Source of the DNA: Sphingomonas sp. Mn802worker
Lineage (GTDB): Bacteria > Pseudomonadota > Alphaproteobacteria > Sphingomonadales > Sphingomonadaceae
Length of the DNA: 64,000 bases
Assembly (NCBI RefSeq): GCF_000382485.1
Contig: NZ_AORY01000021.1
Span: forward strand, 1-64,000
Direction of reading: 5' to 3'
Of this stretch, positions 1-8,752 are shown in pieces (positions within the stretch are counted from its first letter, which is position 1; each line of letters starts with the position of its first letter). Below the pieces are notes generated by a model that was not told the origin of the DNA, did no database searches, and saw nothing but the letters and a program-made list of their open reading frames with translations. The translations under genes were made by a program, and so were the position numbers.

Positions 1-1007
1 AGGGCGCGTATCAGACGCGGACGTTCAACTTCATCGGCAACGACCTGCAGAACCCGTGCGACCCGGTCGCCAATCCGACCACCTGCATCGCCTGGAACCC
101 GGCGTACCTGACCGCCGAAGGGCGCCAGAGCCTGCTCGGCACCGCGGTGGGCGGCGGGCGCGAGCTGATCTTCATGAACAACGATCTGAAACTGCCCTAC
201 GCCGACCAGTTCAGCCTCGGCCTGCGCGGACGGTTTGCCGCGTTGGAGCTTGAGGTCGGTTATACCCATATCAAAAGCCGCGACGGTTTCGCCTTCCTGC
301 TCGGCAATCGTCGCCCCGACGGGTCGTTCTTCTACAACAATCCGGCCGATCCGGGTGACGTGCCCGCCAATCCGTGGAGCTTTACGCCCAACGGCTACGG
401 CAACATCATTCTGGGCACCAACGGGCTCAAGACCAACTCGGACGCGGCCTATTTCAAGCTGACCAAGCCCTATACCGCGTCCTCGCCGTGGAGCATCGAC
501 GCGACCTACACCTACACGCAGGCGGAGGAGAACCGGCAGTTCGGCGAAACCTATTCGCTCGATTTCCCGTCGCTCGACGATTACCCGATGCTGCGCTCCT
601 CAGGCGTGCCGCGTCACCGTTTCGTCACCGCGGGCAGCGTCGACCTGCCGATCGGCGTCACGCTGTCGGGCAAGTTCCAGATCGAATCGCCCGCCTACCA
701 GAAGGCGTTCCTCGACCAGTCGCAGCCGTTCCAGCGCTTGATCGTCGGCAGCACGACCGATGGCAATGGCGACCGCTGGGGCCGACGCCAGCTCGACCTC
801 GCGCTGACCAAGTATGTGCCGGTCGGCTTCGTCAACGACCAGGCGCGTGTGCGGCTGCGCGTCGACGTCATCAACGTGATGAACGACCGCAACTTCGTCG
901 ATTTCGACAACAACCCGCTCAGCAGCACCTATCGCGAGCAGGTCGGTTATTCGATCGGCGGCAATCCGCCGCGCACGGTGAAGCTGTCGGCGGGCTTCTC
1001 CTTCTGA
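1..1007 (+). CDS. TonB-dependent receptor, C-terminal part
   Basis: The frame is open from the left edge (first full codon at base 3), so only the last ~334 residues are visible and the plug and signal peptide lie outside. The sequence has the alternating polar/aromatic pattern of outer-membrane beta-strands and ends AGFSF, with the C-terminal Phe typical of TonB-dependent receptors recognised by the BAM complex. A segment near residues 275-285 (RLRVDVINVMND) resembles the conserved last strands of the barrel. The role is energised uptake of a ligand across the outer membrane. It precedes two glycan-active enzymes, so the ligand is probably an oligosaccharide; that is inferred from context only. 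A strong hairpin terminator follows directly. Confidence 0.85.
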   Translation, partial: GAYQTRTFNFIGNDLQNPCDPVANPTTCIAWNPAYLTAEGRQSLLGTAVGGGRELIFMNNDLKLPYADQFSLGLRGRFAALELEVGYTHIKSRDGFAFLLGNRRPDGSFFYNNPADPGDVPANPWSFTPNGYGNIILGTNGLKTNSDAAYFKLTKPYTASSPWSIDATYTYTQAEENRQFGETYSLDFPSLDDYPMLRSSGVPRHRFVTAGSVDLPIGVTLSGKFQIESPAYQKAFLDQSQPFQRLIVGSTTDGNGDRWGRRQLDLALTKYVPVGFVNDQARVRLRVDVINVMNDRNFVDFDNNPLSSTYREQVGYSIGGNPPRTVKLSAGFSF

Positions 1008-1014
1008 CGCGAAC

Positions 1015-1049
1015 GCGGGGCAGCGGCGTGCTGCTGCCCCGCGCCTTTT
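1015..1049 (+). terminator. Rho-independent terminator
   Basis: Perfect 10-bp stem GCGGGGCAGC (1015-1024) / GCTGCCCCGC (1033-1042) with an 8-nt loop, followed within 3 nt by TTTT. It begins 8 nt after the TonB receptor stop codon and ends before the next gene, so it separates the receptor from the glycan enzymes or attenuates read-through. Confidence 0.8.
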
Positions 1050-1066
1050 ATTGAATGGGACGAAAT

Positions 1067-2494
1067 ATGATCGATCGCAGGCAGATGCTGGGCGGGGGAG
1101 CGCTCGGCTTCGCTGCGATGGGCACGGGTATGCTGGGGGGATGCGCGACAACGGGTGCGCGCGGTGCCACGTCTCCCGCCTCCGACGTGCTGGTGCGCGA
1201 TCTGCAACAGCGCACGTTCTGCTATTTTTGGGACACGACCGACCCCACGACCGGGCTCGCGCCCGATCGCTGGCCAACGCCCTCCTTCGCCTCGATCGCG
1301 GCGGTCGGCTTCGCGCTGACCGCCTATCCGATCGGGGTCGCGAACGGCTGGATCACGCGCGAGCAGGCGCGCGACCGCACGCTCGCCACGCTGCGCTTCT
1401 TCGCGAACGCGCCGCAGGGCCCCGCACCCACCGGCACCGCCGGGCACCACGGGCTGTTCTACCACTTCCTCGACATGGCACGCGGACACCGCTTCGGCCG
1501 CACCGAATTGTCGACGATCGACACCGCATTGCTGATGGGCGGAATGTTGTTCGCGCAATCGTGGTTCGACCGCGCGGACGCGCCCGAGGCGGAGATCCGC
1601 CGGCTCGCCGACCAACTCTACCGCGCGGTCGAGTGGACCTGGATCACGCCGCGCGCACCGTTCCTGTCGATGGGCTGGCATCCCGAGAGCGGGTTCATCG
1701 CCAGCGACTGGAACATCTACAACGAGGGGCTGCTGCTCTACGTGCTGGCACTCGGCTCGCCGACGCACGCGCTGCCGCCCGCCACCTGGACCGCGTGGAG
1801 CGACCGCTTCGACGCGCAATGGGGCAACCGGTTCGGCGGTGAGCCGCACCTGCAATTCCCGCCGCTGTTCATCCACCAGTACAGCCACTGTTTCATCGAT
1901 TTCCGCGGCATCCGCGACGCCTATATGGCGCGGCGCGGGATCGATTATTTCGAGAACAGCCGGCGCGCGGTGCGGGCACAGCGCGGTTACACGATCGCCA
2001 ATCCGGGCAAGTGGACGGGTTACGGCGCCGATGTCTGGGGGCTGACCGCTTGCGACGGGCCGGGCGACTTCACCCGCACGATCAACGGGCGGCAGCGCGA
2101 GTTCTTCAGCTATTCCGCGCGCGGTCCAGGCGACCGCGACGACGGCACGATTGCGCCGACCGCGGCCGCGGCATCGATCGCGTTCGAGCCCGAACTCGCG
2201 ACTCGCGCGGTTGAGGCGATGCACGCGCGCTACGGCCGCGGCATCTACACGCGCTACGGCTTCCTAGATTCGTTCAACCCGACGCTGACCGACGCGTCGG
2301 CGCCGCTCAAGCACGGTCGTGTCGTGCCCGGCGTCGGCTGGGTCGACGGCGATTATCTCGGCATCGATCAGGGACCGATCCTGACCATGATCGAGAATAT
2401 GCGCACCGGGCTCGTCTGGCAGACGCTCAGGCGCAACCCGCACATCCGCCGCGGGCTGGCGCGCGCGGGCTTCACCGGGGGATGGCTGGCGTGA
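1067..2494 (+). CDS. Glucoamylase-like lipoprotein (GH144-type, possible beta-1,2-glucanase)
   Basis: A 475-residue protein of the glycoamylase-like family (PF10091 / COG5368), which includes GH144 endo-beta-1,2-glucanases. Diagnostic segments are the N-terminal FCYFWD, the central IHQYSHCFIDFRG and the later GYGADVWGLTACDGP, typical of the (alpha/alpha)6 barrel. The N-terminus carries DRRQML, a Tat-like motif, then a hydrophobic run and lipobox LGGC with Cys26, so it is probably an exported lipoprotein. I start at 1067 because GGGA lies 8 nt upstream and the lipoprotein signal begins there; an ATG at 1055 is poorer. The stop overlaps the next gene. Family is well supported; the substrate is inferred. 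Confidence 0.85.
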   Translation: MIDRRQMLGGGALGFAAMGTGMLGGCATTGARGATSPASDVLVRDLQQRTFCYFWDTTDPTTGLAPDRWPTPSFASIAAVGFALTAYPIGVANGWITREQARDRTLATLRFFANAPQGPAPTGTAGHHGLFYHFLDMARGHRFGRTELSTIDTALLMGGMLFAQSWFDRADAPEAEIRRLADQLYRAVEWTWITPRAPFLSMGWHPESGFIASDWNIYNEGLLLYVLALGSPTHALPPATWTAWSDRFDAQWGNRFGGEPHLQFPPLFIHQYSHCFIDFRGIRDAYMARRGIDYFENSRRAVRAQRGYTIANPGKWTGYGADVWGLTACDGPGDFTRTINGRQREFFSYSARGPGDRDDGTIAPTAAAASIAFEPELATRAVEAMHARYGRGIYTRYGFLDSFNPTLTDASAPLKHGRVVPGVGWVDGDYLGIDQGPILTMIENMRTGLVWQTLRRNPHIRRGLARAGFTGGWLA

Positions 2495-5400
2495 TCGCGG
2501 CCGCGCTGCTCGCGACCGCCGCGGTCGTTGCCGCGCCCTCGCCGGCGCAGGTGCTCGACCGCTTCGACAGCGTGGCGGCGTGGCAGTCCTCGGCGTCGGA
2601 CGGCGTCACCGCGCGCGTGTCGGCAGACGCGGGCGCGCTCCGGCTCGACTATGATTTCGCGCGCGTCTCGGGCTACGCGGTCGCGCGGCGCCCGCTCGTG
2701 ATCGATTGGCCGGCGAATTTCGTGCTCACCTTGCGTGTGCGCGGGACGGCCAGCGTCAACGACCTGCAGATCAAGTTCAGCGACGCCAGCGGCGACAATG
2801 TCTGGTGGGTGCCCTACCCCAATTATCGCCCCACGTCGGACTGGCAGACGCTGCGCATTCGCCCGCGCGACGTCGAGTTCGCCTGGGGGCCGACCAGCGA
2901 CAAGGCGCTGCGCCGCACCGCCGCGGTCGAGGTGGTTGTGGTGCGCGGCCGCGACGGCAGTGCCGGCCACGTCGAGGTCGACAACCTTCAACTCCAGCCG
3001 CTGCCGCCCCCTGCCCCGCCGCGCGCGCCGGTCGCCAGCGATCCGCGCGCGCTCGACGGCCGGCGCGACACCGCTGCCAGTCTCGCGCGTCCGCTGGTGA
3101 TCGACCTCGGCGCAGTGCGCGAGATCGGCGGGCTGACGCTCCACTGGGGCGAGCGCTACGCCCTGCGCTACCGTGTCGACACGTCGGATGATCGACGCGT
3201 GTGGCGCACGATCCGCCGTGTCGAGCACGGGGAGGGCGGCGACGATCCGCTGCCGCTGCCCGGCACCGAGACGCGCTACCTGCGCCTGACCGCGGACGAT
3301 GGCGCAAGCTCCAAGGTCGATTTGGCAGAGGTCGAGGTGATGCCTCGCGCATGGTCCGCAACCCCCAACGCCACGATCGCCGCGCTCGCCAAAACCGCCC
3401 CGCGCGGCGCTTACCCGCGCGGGTTCACCGAACAGAGCTACTGGACGCTCGTCGCCAGCGATGGCGGCGCGGTGTCGGGGCTGATCGGCGAGGACGGCGC
3501 GATCGAGGTGGCGAAGGGCGCCTTCTCGATCGAACCCTTCGTGGTCGACGGCGCGCGTATGATCGGCTGGGCCGACGTGCGCGCGACGCAGCGGCTCGAG
3601 GACGGCTATCTGCCGCTGCCGCATGTCGCTTGGGCGGCCGATGGCTGGACGCTCGACACCGCGCTCGTCGCCGATCAGACGACCCCGCGGCTGCTCGCGC
3701 GCTATCGCCTGACCAACACCGGCACGAGCCAACGCACGCTGACGCTCGCGCTCGCGGTGCGACCGTTTCAGGTCAATCCGCCCGCGCAGTTCCTCAGCCA
3801 GCAGGGCGGCGTCAGCCCGATCGAGCAGATCGCGTGGGACGGGTCCGCGCTCGCGGTGACGAGTGCGCCCGCGATTGCTGGCGACGTTGCGGTCACGCGC
3901 CGGATTATGTCCCTCTCCCGCCCCGACGCGGTCGTCGCGCGCCCGTTCGATCAGGACGCGCTTGCCACCCCCGCCGCGGCGACGGGTGCCGCTTCGGTCA
4001 GCGACCCCGCGATGCTCGCCAGCGGCACGATGCGTTGGATGGTGACGCTGGCGCCCGGTGGCAGCGCCGACGTGCCGCTCGCGATCGGCGACGTGGCTCC
4101 CGCCGACGCGGCCGCGTTCGACCGGGCGGTCGCGCAGACCGCGGCTTATTGGCGCAAGACACTGGGCAATGTCACAATCACTGTGCCACCCGCGAAACAG
4201 GCGGTCGCCGACACGATCCGCACCGCGCTCGCGCATGTGCTGATGAGCCGTGACGGCGCGGCGTTCAAACCCGGCACGCGCTCCTATGACCGCAGCTGGA
4301 TCCGCGACGGTGCGATGATGGGCGACACTTTGCTGCGGCTCGGCCACGTTGCCCCCGTGCGCGCCTTCGCCGACTGGTACGGGGGCAAGCTGTTCGACAA
4401 CGGCAAGGTGCCGTGCTGCGTCGACGCGCGCGGCCCCGATCCGGTGCCCGAGAACGACAGCCAGGGCGAGTATATCCACCTCGTTACCCAGCTCTACCGC
4501 TACACCGCCGACCGCGCGGCACTGGCGCGCGACTGGCCAAGGTTAGATGCCGCGCGCCGCTACATGGAAGCGCAGCGCCGGTCGGAGCGGACGCCCGCCA
4601 ACCGCACGCCTGAACGTCGGATGCTCTACGGCCTGCTCCCGCCCTCGATCAGCCACGAGGGTTATTCGGCCAAGCCGCAGTACAGCCTGTGGGACGATTT
4701 CTGGGGGCTCACGGGCTACAAGGACGCGGCCTATGCGGCACGCGTGCTCGGGCGGTCCGAGGCGGGCACGATCGCGGCACAGCGCGACCAGTTCGCGGGC
4801 GACATCCACGCGGCGATTGACGCTGCCGCCCGCTACTGGCGCATCGACCATATCCCCGGCGCGACCAGCATGGGCGATTTCGACGCCACCTCGACGACGA
4901 TGGCGCTCGATCCCGCGGGCGAGCAGGACCGGCTGAACCCGCAGCTGCTGCGCCGCACCTTCGAGCGGCAGTACGAACGCGTGATGGCGCGCGGCGCGCC
5001 CGGTGCCACCTGGAGCGACTACACACCTTACGAACTACGCAACGTCTCCGCGCTGGTCAGGCTTGGGGAGCGTGCGAAGGCGAACGACCTGCTCGACGCC
5101 TACATGGCCGACCGCCGCCCGGCCGCGTGGAACGGCTGGGCCGAGGTGGTCGGGCGACGCCCACGCGAAATCCGCTTCATCGGCGACATGCCGCACGCCT
5201 GGGTCGCGTCCGACTTCATCCGCTCCGCGCTCGACCTCTTCGTCTACGAGGACACGGGCAACGACCGGCTGGTGCTAGCGGCCGGGCTGACGCCCGAATG
5301 GCTGGCGGGCACGGGTGTCGACGTACGCGGCCTGCGCACCCGCTATGGCACGGTGAACCTCAGCGCCCGCGCCGAAGCGGACGGATTGCTCGCCACCGTT

Positions 5401-5562
5401 TCGGGTAACGCCGCGCCACCCGGCGGGCTCGTGCTGACATGGCCGCTCGTGGGCAAGCCGGGCATCGCGACGGTCAACGGACGACGTGTTGCGACACCGA
5501 ATGGCGTGCTGCGCCTGCCCGCCGGCACGGCGACGATCATGTGGCACAGCCAAACTCATTGA
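2491..5562 (+). CDS. Multidomain glycoside hydrolase with discoidin domain
   Basis: About 1023 residues, exported (hydrophobic N-terminus, AAPSPAQ cleavage region). Residues ~20-170 form a beta-sandwich carbohydrate-binding-like domain. Residues ~175-275 look like an F5/8 type C (discoidin) domain ending RYLRLTADDG. Residues ~300-560 form a beta-rich linker domain. The C-terminal half is an (alpha/alpha)6 barrel with SYDRSWIRDGAMM near residue 596 and YSLWDDFWGLTGY further on, as in glycoside hydrolases of the GH15/GH63 type. I prefer GTG 2491, which gives a GTGA overlap with the upstream stop and GGGGGA 9 nt before it; ATG 2482 is the alternative. Co-translation with the GH144-type gene suggests it trims the released oligosaccharides. 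Exact activity unknown. Confidence 0.75.
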   Translation: MIAAALLATAAVVAAPSPAQVLDRFDSVAAWQSSASDGVTARVSADAGALRLDYDFARVSGYAVARRPLVIDWPANFVLTLRVRGTASVNDLQIKFSDASGDNVWWVPYPNYRPTSDWQTLRIRPRDVEFAWGPTSDKALRRTAAVEVVVVRGRDGSAGHVEVDNLQLQPLPPPAPPRAPVASDPRALDGRRDTAASLARPLVIDLGAVREIGGLTLHWGERYALRYRVDTSDDRRVWRTIRRVEHGEGGDDPLPLPGTETRYLRLTADDGASSKVDLAEVEVMPRAWSATPNATIAALAKTAPRGAYPRGFTEQSYWTLVASDGGAVSGLIGEDGAIEVAKGAFSIEPFVVDGARMIGWADVRATQRLEDGYLPLPHVAWAADGWTLDTALVADQTTPRLLARYRLTNTGTSQRTLTLALAVRPFQVNPPAQFLSQQGGVSPIEQIAWDGSALAVTSAPAIAGDVAVTRRIMSLSRPDAVVARPFDQDALATPAAATGAASVSDPAMLASGTMRWMVTLAPGGSADVPLAIGDVAPADAAAFDRAVAQTAAYWRKTLGNVTITVPPAKQAVADTIRTALAHVLMSRDGAAFKPGTRSYDRSWIRDGAMMGDTLLRLGHVAPVRAFADWYGGKLFDNGKVPCCVDARGPDPVPENDSQGEYIHLVTQLYRYTADRAALARDWPRLDAARRYMEAQRRSERTPANRTPERRMLYGLLPPSISHEGYSAKPQYSLWDDFWGLTGYKDAAYAARVLGRSEAGTIAAQRDQFAGDIHAAIDAAARYWRIDHIPGATSMGDFDATSTTMALDPAGEQDRLNPQLLRRTFERQYERVMARGAPGATWSDYTPYELRNVSALVRLGERAKANDLLDAYMADRRPAAWNGWAEVVGRRPREIRFIGDMPHAWVASDFIRSALDLFVYEDTGNDRLVLAAGLTPEWLAGTGVDVRGLRTRYGTVNLSARAEADGLLATVSGNAAPPGGLVLTWPLVGKPGIATVNGRRVATPNGVLRLPAGTATIMWHSQTH

Positions 5563-5736
5563 TCGGGCATAGCCGTGACACGGCACCTCTCTGCGGCGGT
5601 GCATTTCTCGTCCGACCATGGCCATGGCATGACACGCGGATGAAATATTCCGTGTCGCTACGAAGCACATAGGCGAGCAGGCCCGCTCCGCGCTACACGC
5701 GTCACCCGATAATCGCGTTCGGGGGAACGATCGGTA

Positions 5737-6759
5737 ATGGGGATGGAAAAGGGCGAGCCTTTGGTGCCGCTGGTGTTCGACACCGCGCTGGTTCCACCGG
5801 CTGCGCGGTTTGGGGCGTGGCGGTCGGCGCTGAGCAGCCTGGATGTGACGCAGCGCGGAGCCGATCCGTTCAACGGCCATGCGCGATTGTGGATGCTCGA
5901 ATCGCTGGTGCTGACGCACGCGAGCGTCGATGCGCTGCGCTACGACCGCGACGAGGCGCGGGTGCGGGCCGATCTGAAGGACCATCTGGCAATTGTCGTG
6001 CTGCTGGAAGGCTCGTTTGTCGGGGATTACGGTCGCGGAGAGCGGGTGTCGGAGGCCGGATCGGTCACGCTGCTCGACATGCGGCACGCGTGCTGGACCG
6101 ATGCGACGCGGCTGGAAGCGTTCATTATCTCGATGCCGCGCGCGTTCCTGCTGCCGATGCTGGAGGGGTGCGATCCGCACGGCATGATCGCGACGGGCGG
6201 GCCGGCCACATTGCTGTCAGGGTTCCTGCGCACCGCGGTCAAGACGCTGCCGACGCTGACGCGCGACCATGCGCCCGCGGTCGCGCGCACGATCCGCGAC
6301 CTGCTGGCCGACGCGATCCTCGATGCATGCCGCAGCGGCGGTGCGCAGGTGGCGCGCGAGGACGCGCTGATCAGCCGCGTGCGCAGCTACATCGACGATC
6401 ACTTGGCCGAGCCGATCGACGTCGCCGCGATCTGCGCCGCGCTCGGCGTATCGCGCTCGGCCCTGTACCGCGCGTTCGGTGACGGCGCGGGCGAAGGAGG
6501 CGGCGTGTTGCAGCAGGTGCAGCGCCGACGCCTCCACGCGCTGCGCGCGATGCTGGCCGATCCGAACGAGACGCGACCGATCGCCGAGCTGGCGGGCGCG
6601 GTCGGCTTTTCCGACAAGTCGCACCTGACGCGCGTGTTCAAGCGCGAGTACGGCTGCACGCCGGGCGCCTACCGCGCGCACGGTCCCGATCCGCAGCGCG
6701 CGGTGCCGGTCGAGGACGTGCCTTTGGTGTTCGAGCGCTGGACCACGCTGTTGGATTGA
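5737..6759 (+). CDS. AraC-family transcriptional regulator
   Basis: A 340-residue regulator. Residues 1-190 resemble the AraC-binding-like sensor domain (PF14525 type). Residues ~225-325 hold the two helix-turn-helix motifs: ICAALGVSRSALYRAFG and the signature PIAELAGAVGFSDKSHLTRVFKREYGCTPGAYR. Start ATG 5737 has GGGGGAAC about 10 nt upstream. It sits 137 nt before the curli genes on the same strand and lies downstream of the glycan enzymes. E. coli controls curli with CsgD (LuxR type), which is absent here, so this protein is a candidate curli regulator. That link rests only on position. Confidence 0.85.
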   Translation: MGMEKGEPLVPLVFDTALVPPAARFGAWRSALSSLDVTQRGADPFNGHARLWMLESLVLTHASVDALRYDRDEARVRADLKDHLAIVVLLEGSFVGDYGRGERVSEAGSVTLLDMRHACWTDATRLEAFIISMPRAFLLPMLEGCDPHGMIATGGPATLLSGFLRTAVKTLPTLTRDHAPAVARTIRDLLADAILDACRSGGAQVAREDALISRVRSYIDDHLAEPIDVAAICAALGVSRSALYRAFGDGAGEGGGVLQQVQRRRLHALRAMLADPNETRPIAELAGAVGFSDKSHLTRVFKREYGCTPGAYRAHGPDPQRAVPVEDVPLVFERWTTLLD

Positions 6760-6895
6760 CCAGTCGCCCCTGGTCCCGATCCGGGACGTGGGACGCGCAG
6801 GCAACGAGAACGGGACGCCCGTCTGATCGACGCGATTTTACGACAGGCTTATAGCCGCATCGGTCCCGGGGGCGGGGCGCACAGGGGGAGGTCAC

Positions 6896-7333
6896 ATGAC
6901 CCGCAAGACCGTGAAGGGCATCGTGGGCGGCACCGCTGCGATGCTTGCAGGCGCAGGTGTTGGCGCGACGCCGGCCAGTGCATCGTCGCTGATCTACACG
7001 CCGACCAATCCGTCGTTCGGAGGGAGCCCCTTCAACAGCGCGCACCTGCTGGCGACCGCGGAGGCGAACAACCGCTACAAGGACCCCGAGAGCAAGAAAG
7101 CGAACGACCCGGCGCAGCAGTTCGTCGACCAGTTGCAGAGCCGGCTGCTCTCCACAGTCGCGACGCAGATCGCGGACAAGATCTTCGGCGCAAACCCGGC
7201 GGACTCGGGCCATTTCGTGTTCGGCGACCAGGTGATCGATTTCGTGCGCGGGGTGGAGAGCGTCACGCTGACGATCTTCAACTCGGTCACCAACACGACC
7301 ACCAAGATCACGCTGCCGCTGCTGGGTAATTGA
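6896..7333 (+). CDS. csgF: Curli assembly protein CsgF
   Basis: A 145-residue exported protein. The mature N-terminus LIYTPTNPSFGGSPFN is the CsgF signature, the part that inserts in the CsgG pore and couples secretion to fibre nucleation. A signal peptide ends near ASA-SS (residues ~28-30). It starts at ATG 6896 behind a very strong GGGGGAGG. The stop is 5 nt before the preferred csgG start, so the two are co-translated. The upstream 136 nt probably hold the curli promoter. Length and motif agree well with the family. Confidence 0.95.
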   Translation: MTRKTVKGIVGGTAAMLAGAGVGATPASASSLIYTPTNPSFGGSPFNSAHLLATAEANNRYKDPESKKANDPAQQFVDQLQSRLLSTVATQIADKIFGANPADSGHFVFGDQVIDFVRGVESVTLTIFNSVTNTTTKITLPLLGN

Positions 7334-7338
7334 CGACG

Positions 7339-8379
7339 ATGCTGCGTTCGTTGACGTTTGTGGCGCTGGCAGGCGCGATGCTGACCGGGTGCGCCGGCGA
7401 CATGGGCCGGCCCTCGACCTGGGCGCCGGCGCGGATCGCGCAGGCGACGCCCGCGCAGCGCACGCTGGAGGAGCTGCCGCCCGCGGAACGCCGCGTCGCG
7501 GTCGCGGTCTACGGCTTCACCGACCAGACCGGGCAGTTCAAGGACAGCGACACCGTGCAGACCTTGTCGCGCGCGGTGACGCAGGGTGCGACCTCGATCC
7601 TGATCAAGGCGTTGCAGGACGCCGGACACCGCGACTTCTTTCAGGTGATCGAGCGCGAGCGGCTCGACAATCTGCTGCGCGAACGATCGGTGATCCGCGA
7701 GATGCGCTCGGCCTATCTGGGCGAGACCGAGCTTAATACGAAGGCTTTGCCGCCTTTGCTGTTCGCCGGCATCCTGCTCGAAGGCGGGATCGTCGGCTAC
7801 GATTCCAACACCAAGACGGGCGGGATCGGCGCGCGTTTCCTCGGCATCGGCGGGTCGACCAAATACCGCGAGGACACGGTCACCGTGTACCTGCGCGCGA
7901 TCAGCACCAAGACGGGCGAGGTGCTGTTGTCGGTCAATTCGCGCAAGCAGATCGTCTCGGTCGGCTTGGGCGCGGACGCGTTCCGCTACGTCGGGTTCAA
8001 GCAGCTACTCGAGATCGACAGCGGTATTACCTACAACGAGCCGGTGCAGCTGGCGCTGCAACAGGCGATCGAGAAATCGGTCTACGCGATGATCATGGAA
8101 GGCGCCGAGCAGCGGCTGTGGTGCTTCCGCGCGACGCCGGGGGCGGCCGAGGCATTGGTGCGCGAGCATATCGCCGAGCGCGACCATGTGAAGCTAGCCG
8201 ACGTGCGGCTGCCCGCCGATGCGCGTGGGCGGACCTATTCGACCGCCTGCCCGTCGGCCGGAGGCGCGTTGCCGGGGGTCGCCCTTCCCGCCTCCGCAAC
8301 ACCCGCTTCCCCGACACCCGCGTCCACGCAGCCGAGCGCAGCACCCGCACCGATGGTGCAGCCGCTGCCGAGGGGCTGA
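7339..8379 (+). CDS. csgG: Curli secretion channel lipoprotein CsgG
   Basis: A 346-residue protein with lipobox LTGC in a hydrophobic signal (MLRSLTFVALAGAMLTGC). It has the CsgG core: VAVAVYGFTDQTGQFK, FFQVIERERLDNLLRERSVIR, then the LPPLLFAGILLEGGIVGYDSN pore-proximal segment and TVTVYLRAISTKTGEVLLSV. CsgG forms the nonameric outer-membrane pore through which curlins are secreted. The C-terminus extends ~70 residues beyond the core as a Pro/Ala-rich tail. ATG 7339 starts the lipoprotein signal directly and has GGG about 12 nt upstream; a TTG at 7330 overlaps csgF by 4 nt. Confidence 0.95.
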   Translation: MLRSLTFVALAGAMLTGCAGDMGRPSTWAPARIAQATPAQRTLEELPPAERRVAVAVYGFTDQTGQFKDSDTVQTLSRAVTQGATSILIKALQDAGHRDFFQVIERERLDNLLRERSVIREMRSAYLGETELNTKALPPLLFAGILLEGGIVGYDSNTKTGGIGARFLGIGGSTKYREDTVTVYLRAISTKTGEVLLSVNSRKQIVSVGLGADAFRYVGFKQLLEIDSGITYNEPVQLALQQAIEKSVYAMIMEGAEQRLWCFRATPGAAEALVREHIAERDHVKLADVRLPADARGRTYSTACPSAGGALPGVALPASATPASPTPASTQPSAAPAPMVQPLPRG

Positions 8380-8752
8380 TCGACGAGCCTACACCTTCAA
8401 CGAAGGAGGAAGAGAAACACCGCCGGCGGCCAAGGAAATGAGAGCCCGAAAGCCACCGGCGATGCCACGAGCAGTCCACAGGGGACCAGTCGTTACCGGA
8501 GGATGTGGGAAGCGGCCGCGCCGATGCCAAGCGACGCTGCCGGCCAACGCATCACCCCCCTGTTGCCTGTTCACCCCGATCCGAGGGGGTTTGCGGGATG
8601 GGACGAACAAGATCGTTGCCGTGAGACGTACGATCATCCGCCGAATTCCTTACCAAAGGGTAAACGGCACCGTTCTCCACTCCCCTGCCCCACCGGGTCG
8701 ATCACTGGTCGGCACCCGCCGGCTGCAACGACGTGACCCAGCAGGAGGCTTT
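8380..8752. other. Intergenic region, csgG to csgA
   Basis: 373 nt without a convincing gene. It holds AAGGAGGAAG near 8403, not followed by a supported start codon at the right distance, and no clear hairpin terminator. It probably contains the promoter or long 5' leader of the curlin gene. AGGAGG at 8743-8748 is the curlin ribosome binding site. Confidence 0.5.

Noticed and set aside
3174..3181. TGTCGACA in the discoidin hydrolase gene
   Set aside because: Deep inside a coding sequence with no CATG extension; one copy by chance is expected, so I do not count it as a site.
2368..4479. 703-codon frame opposite the glycan enzymes
   Set aside because: Shadow of the discoidin/hydrolase gene; composition is biased and no signal, domain or ribosome binding site is present.
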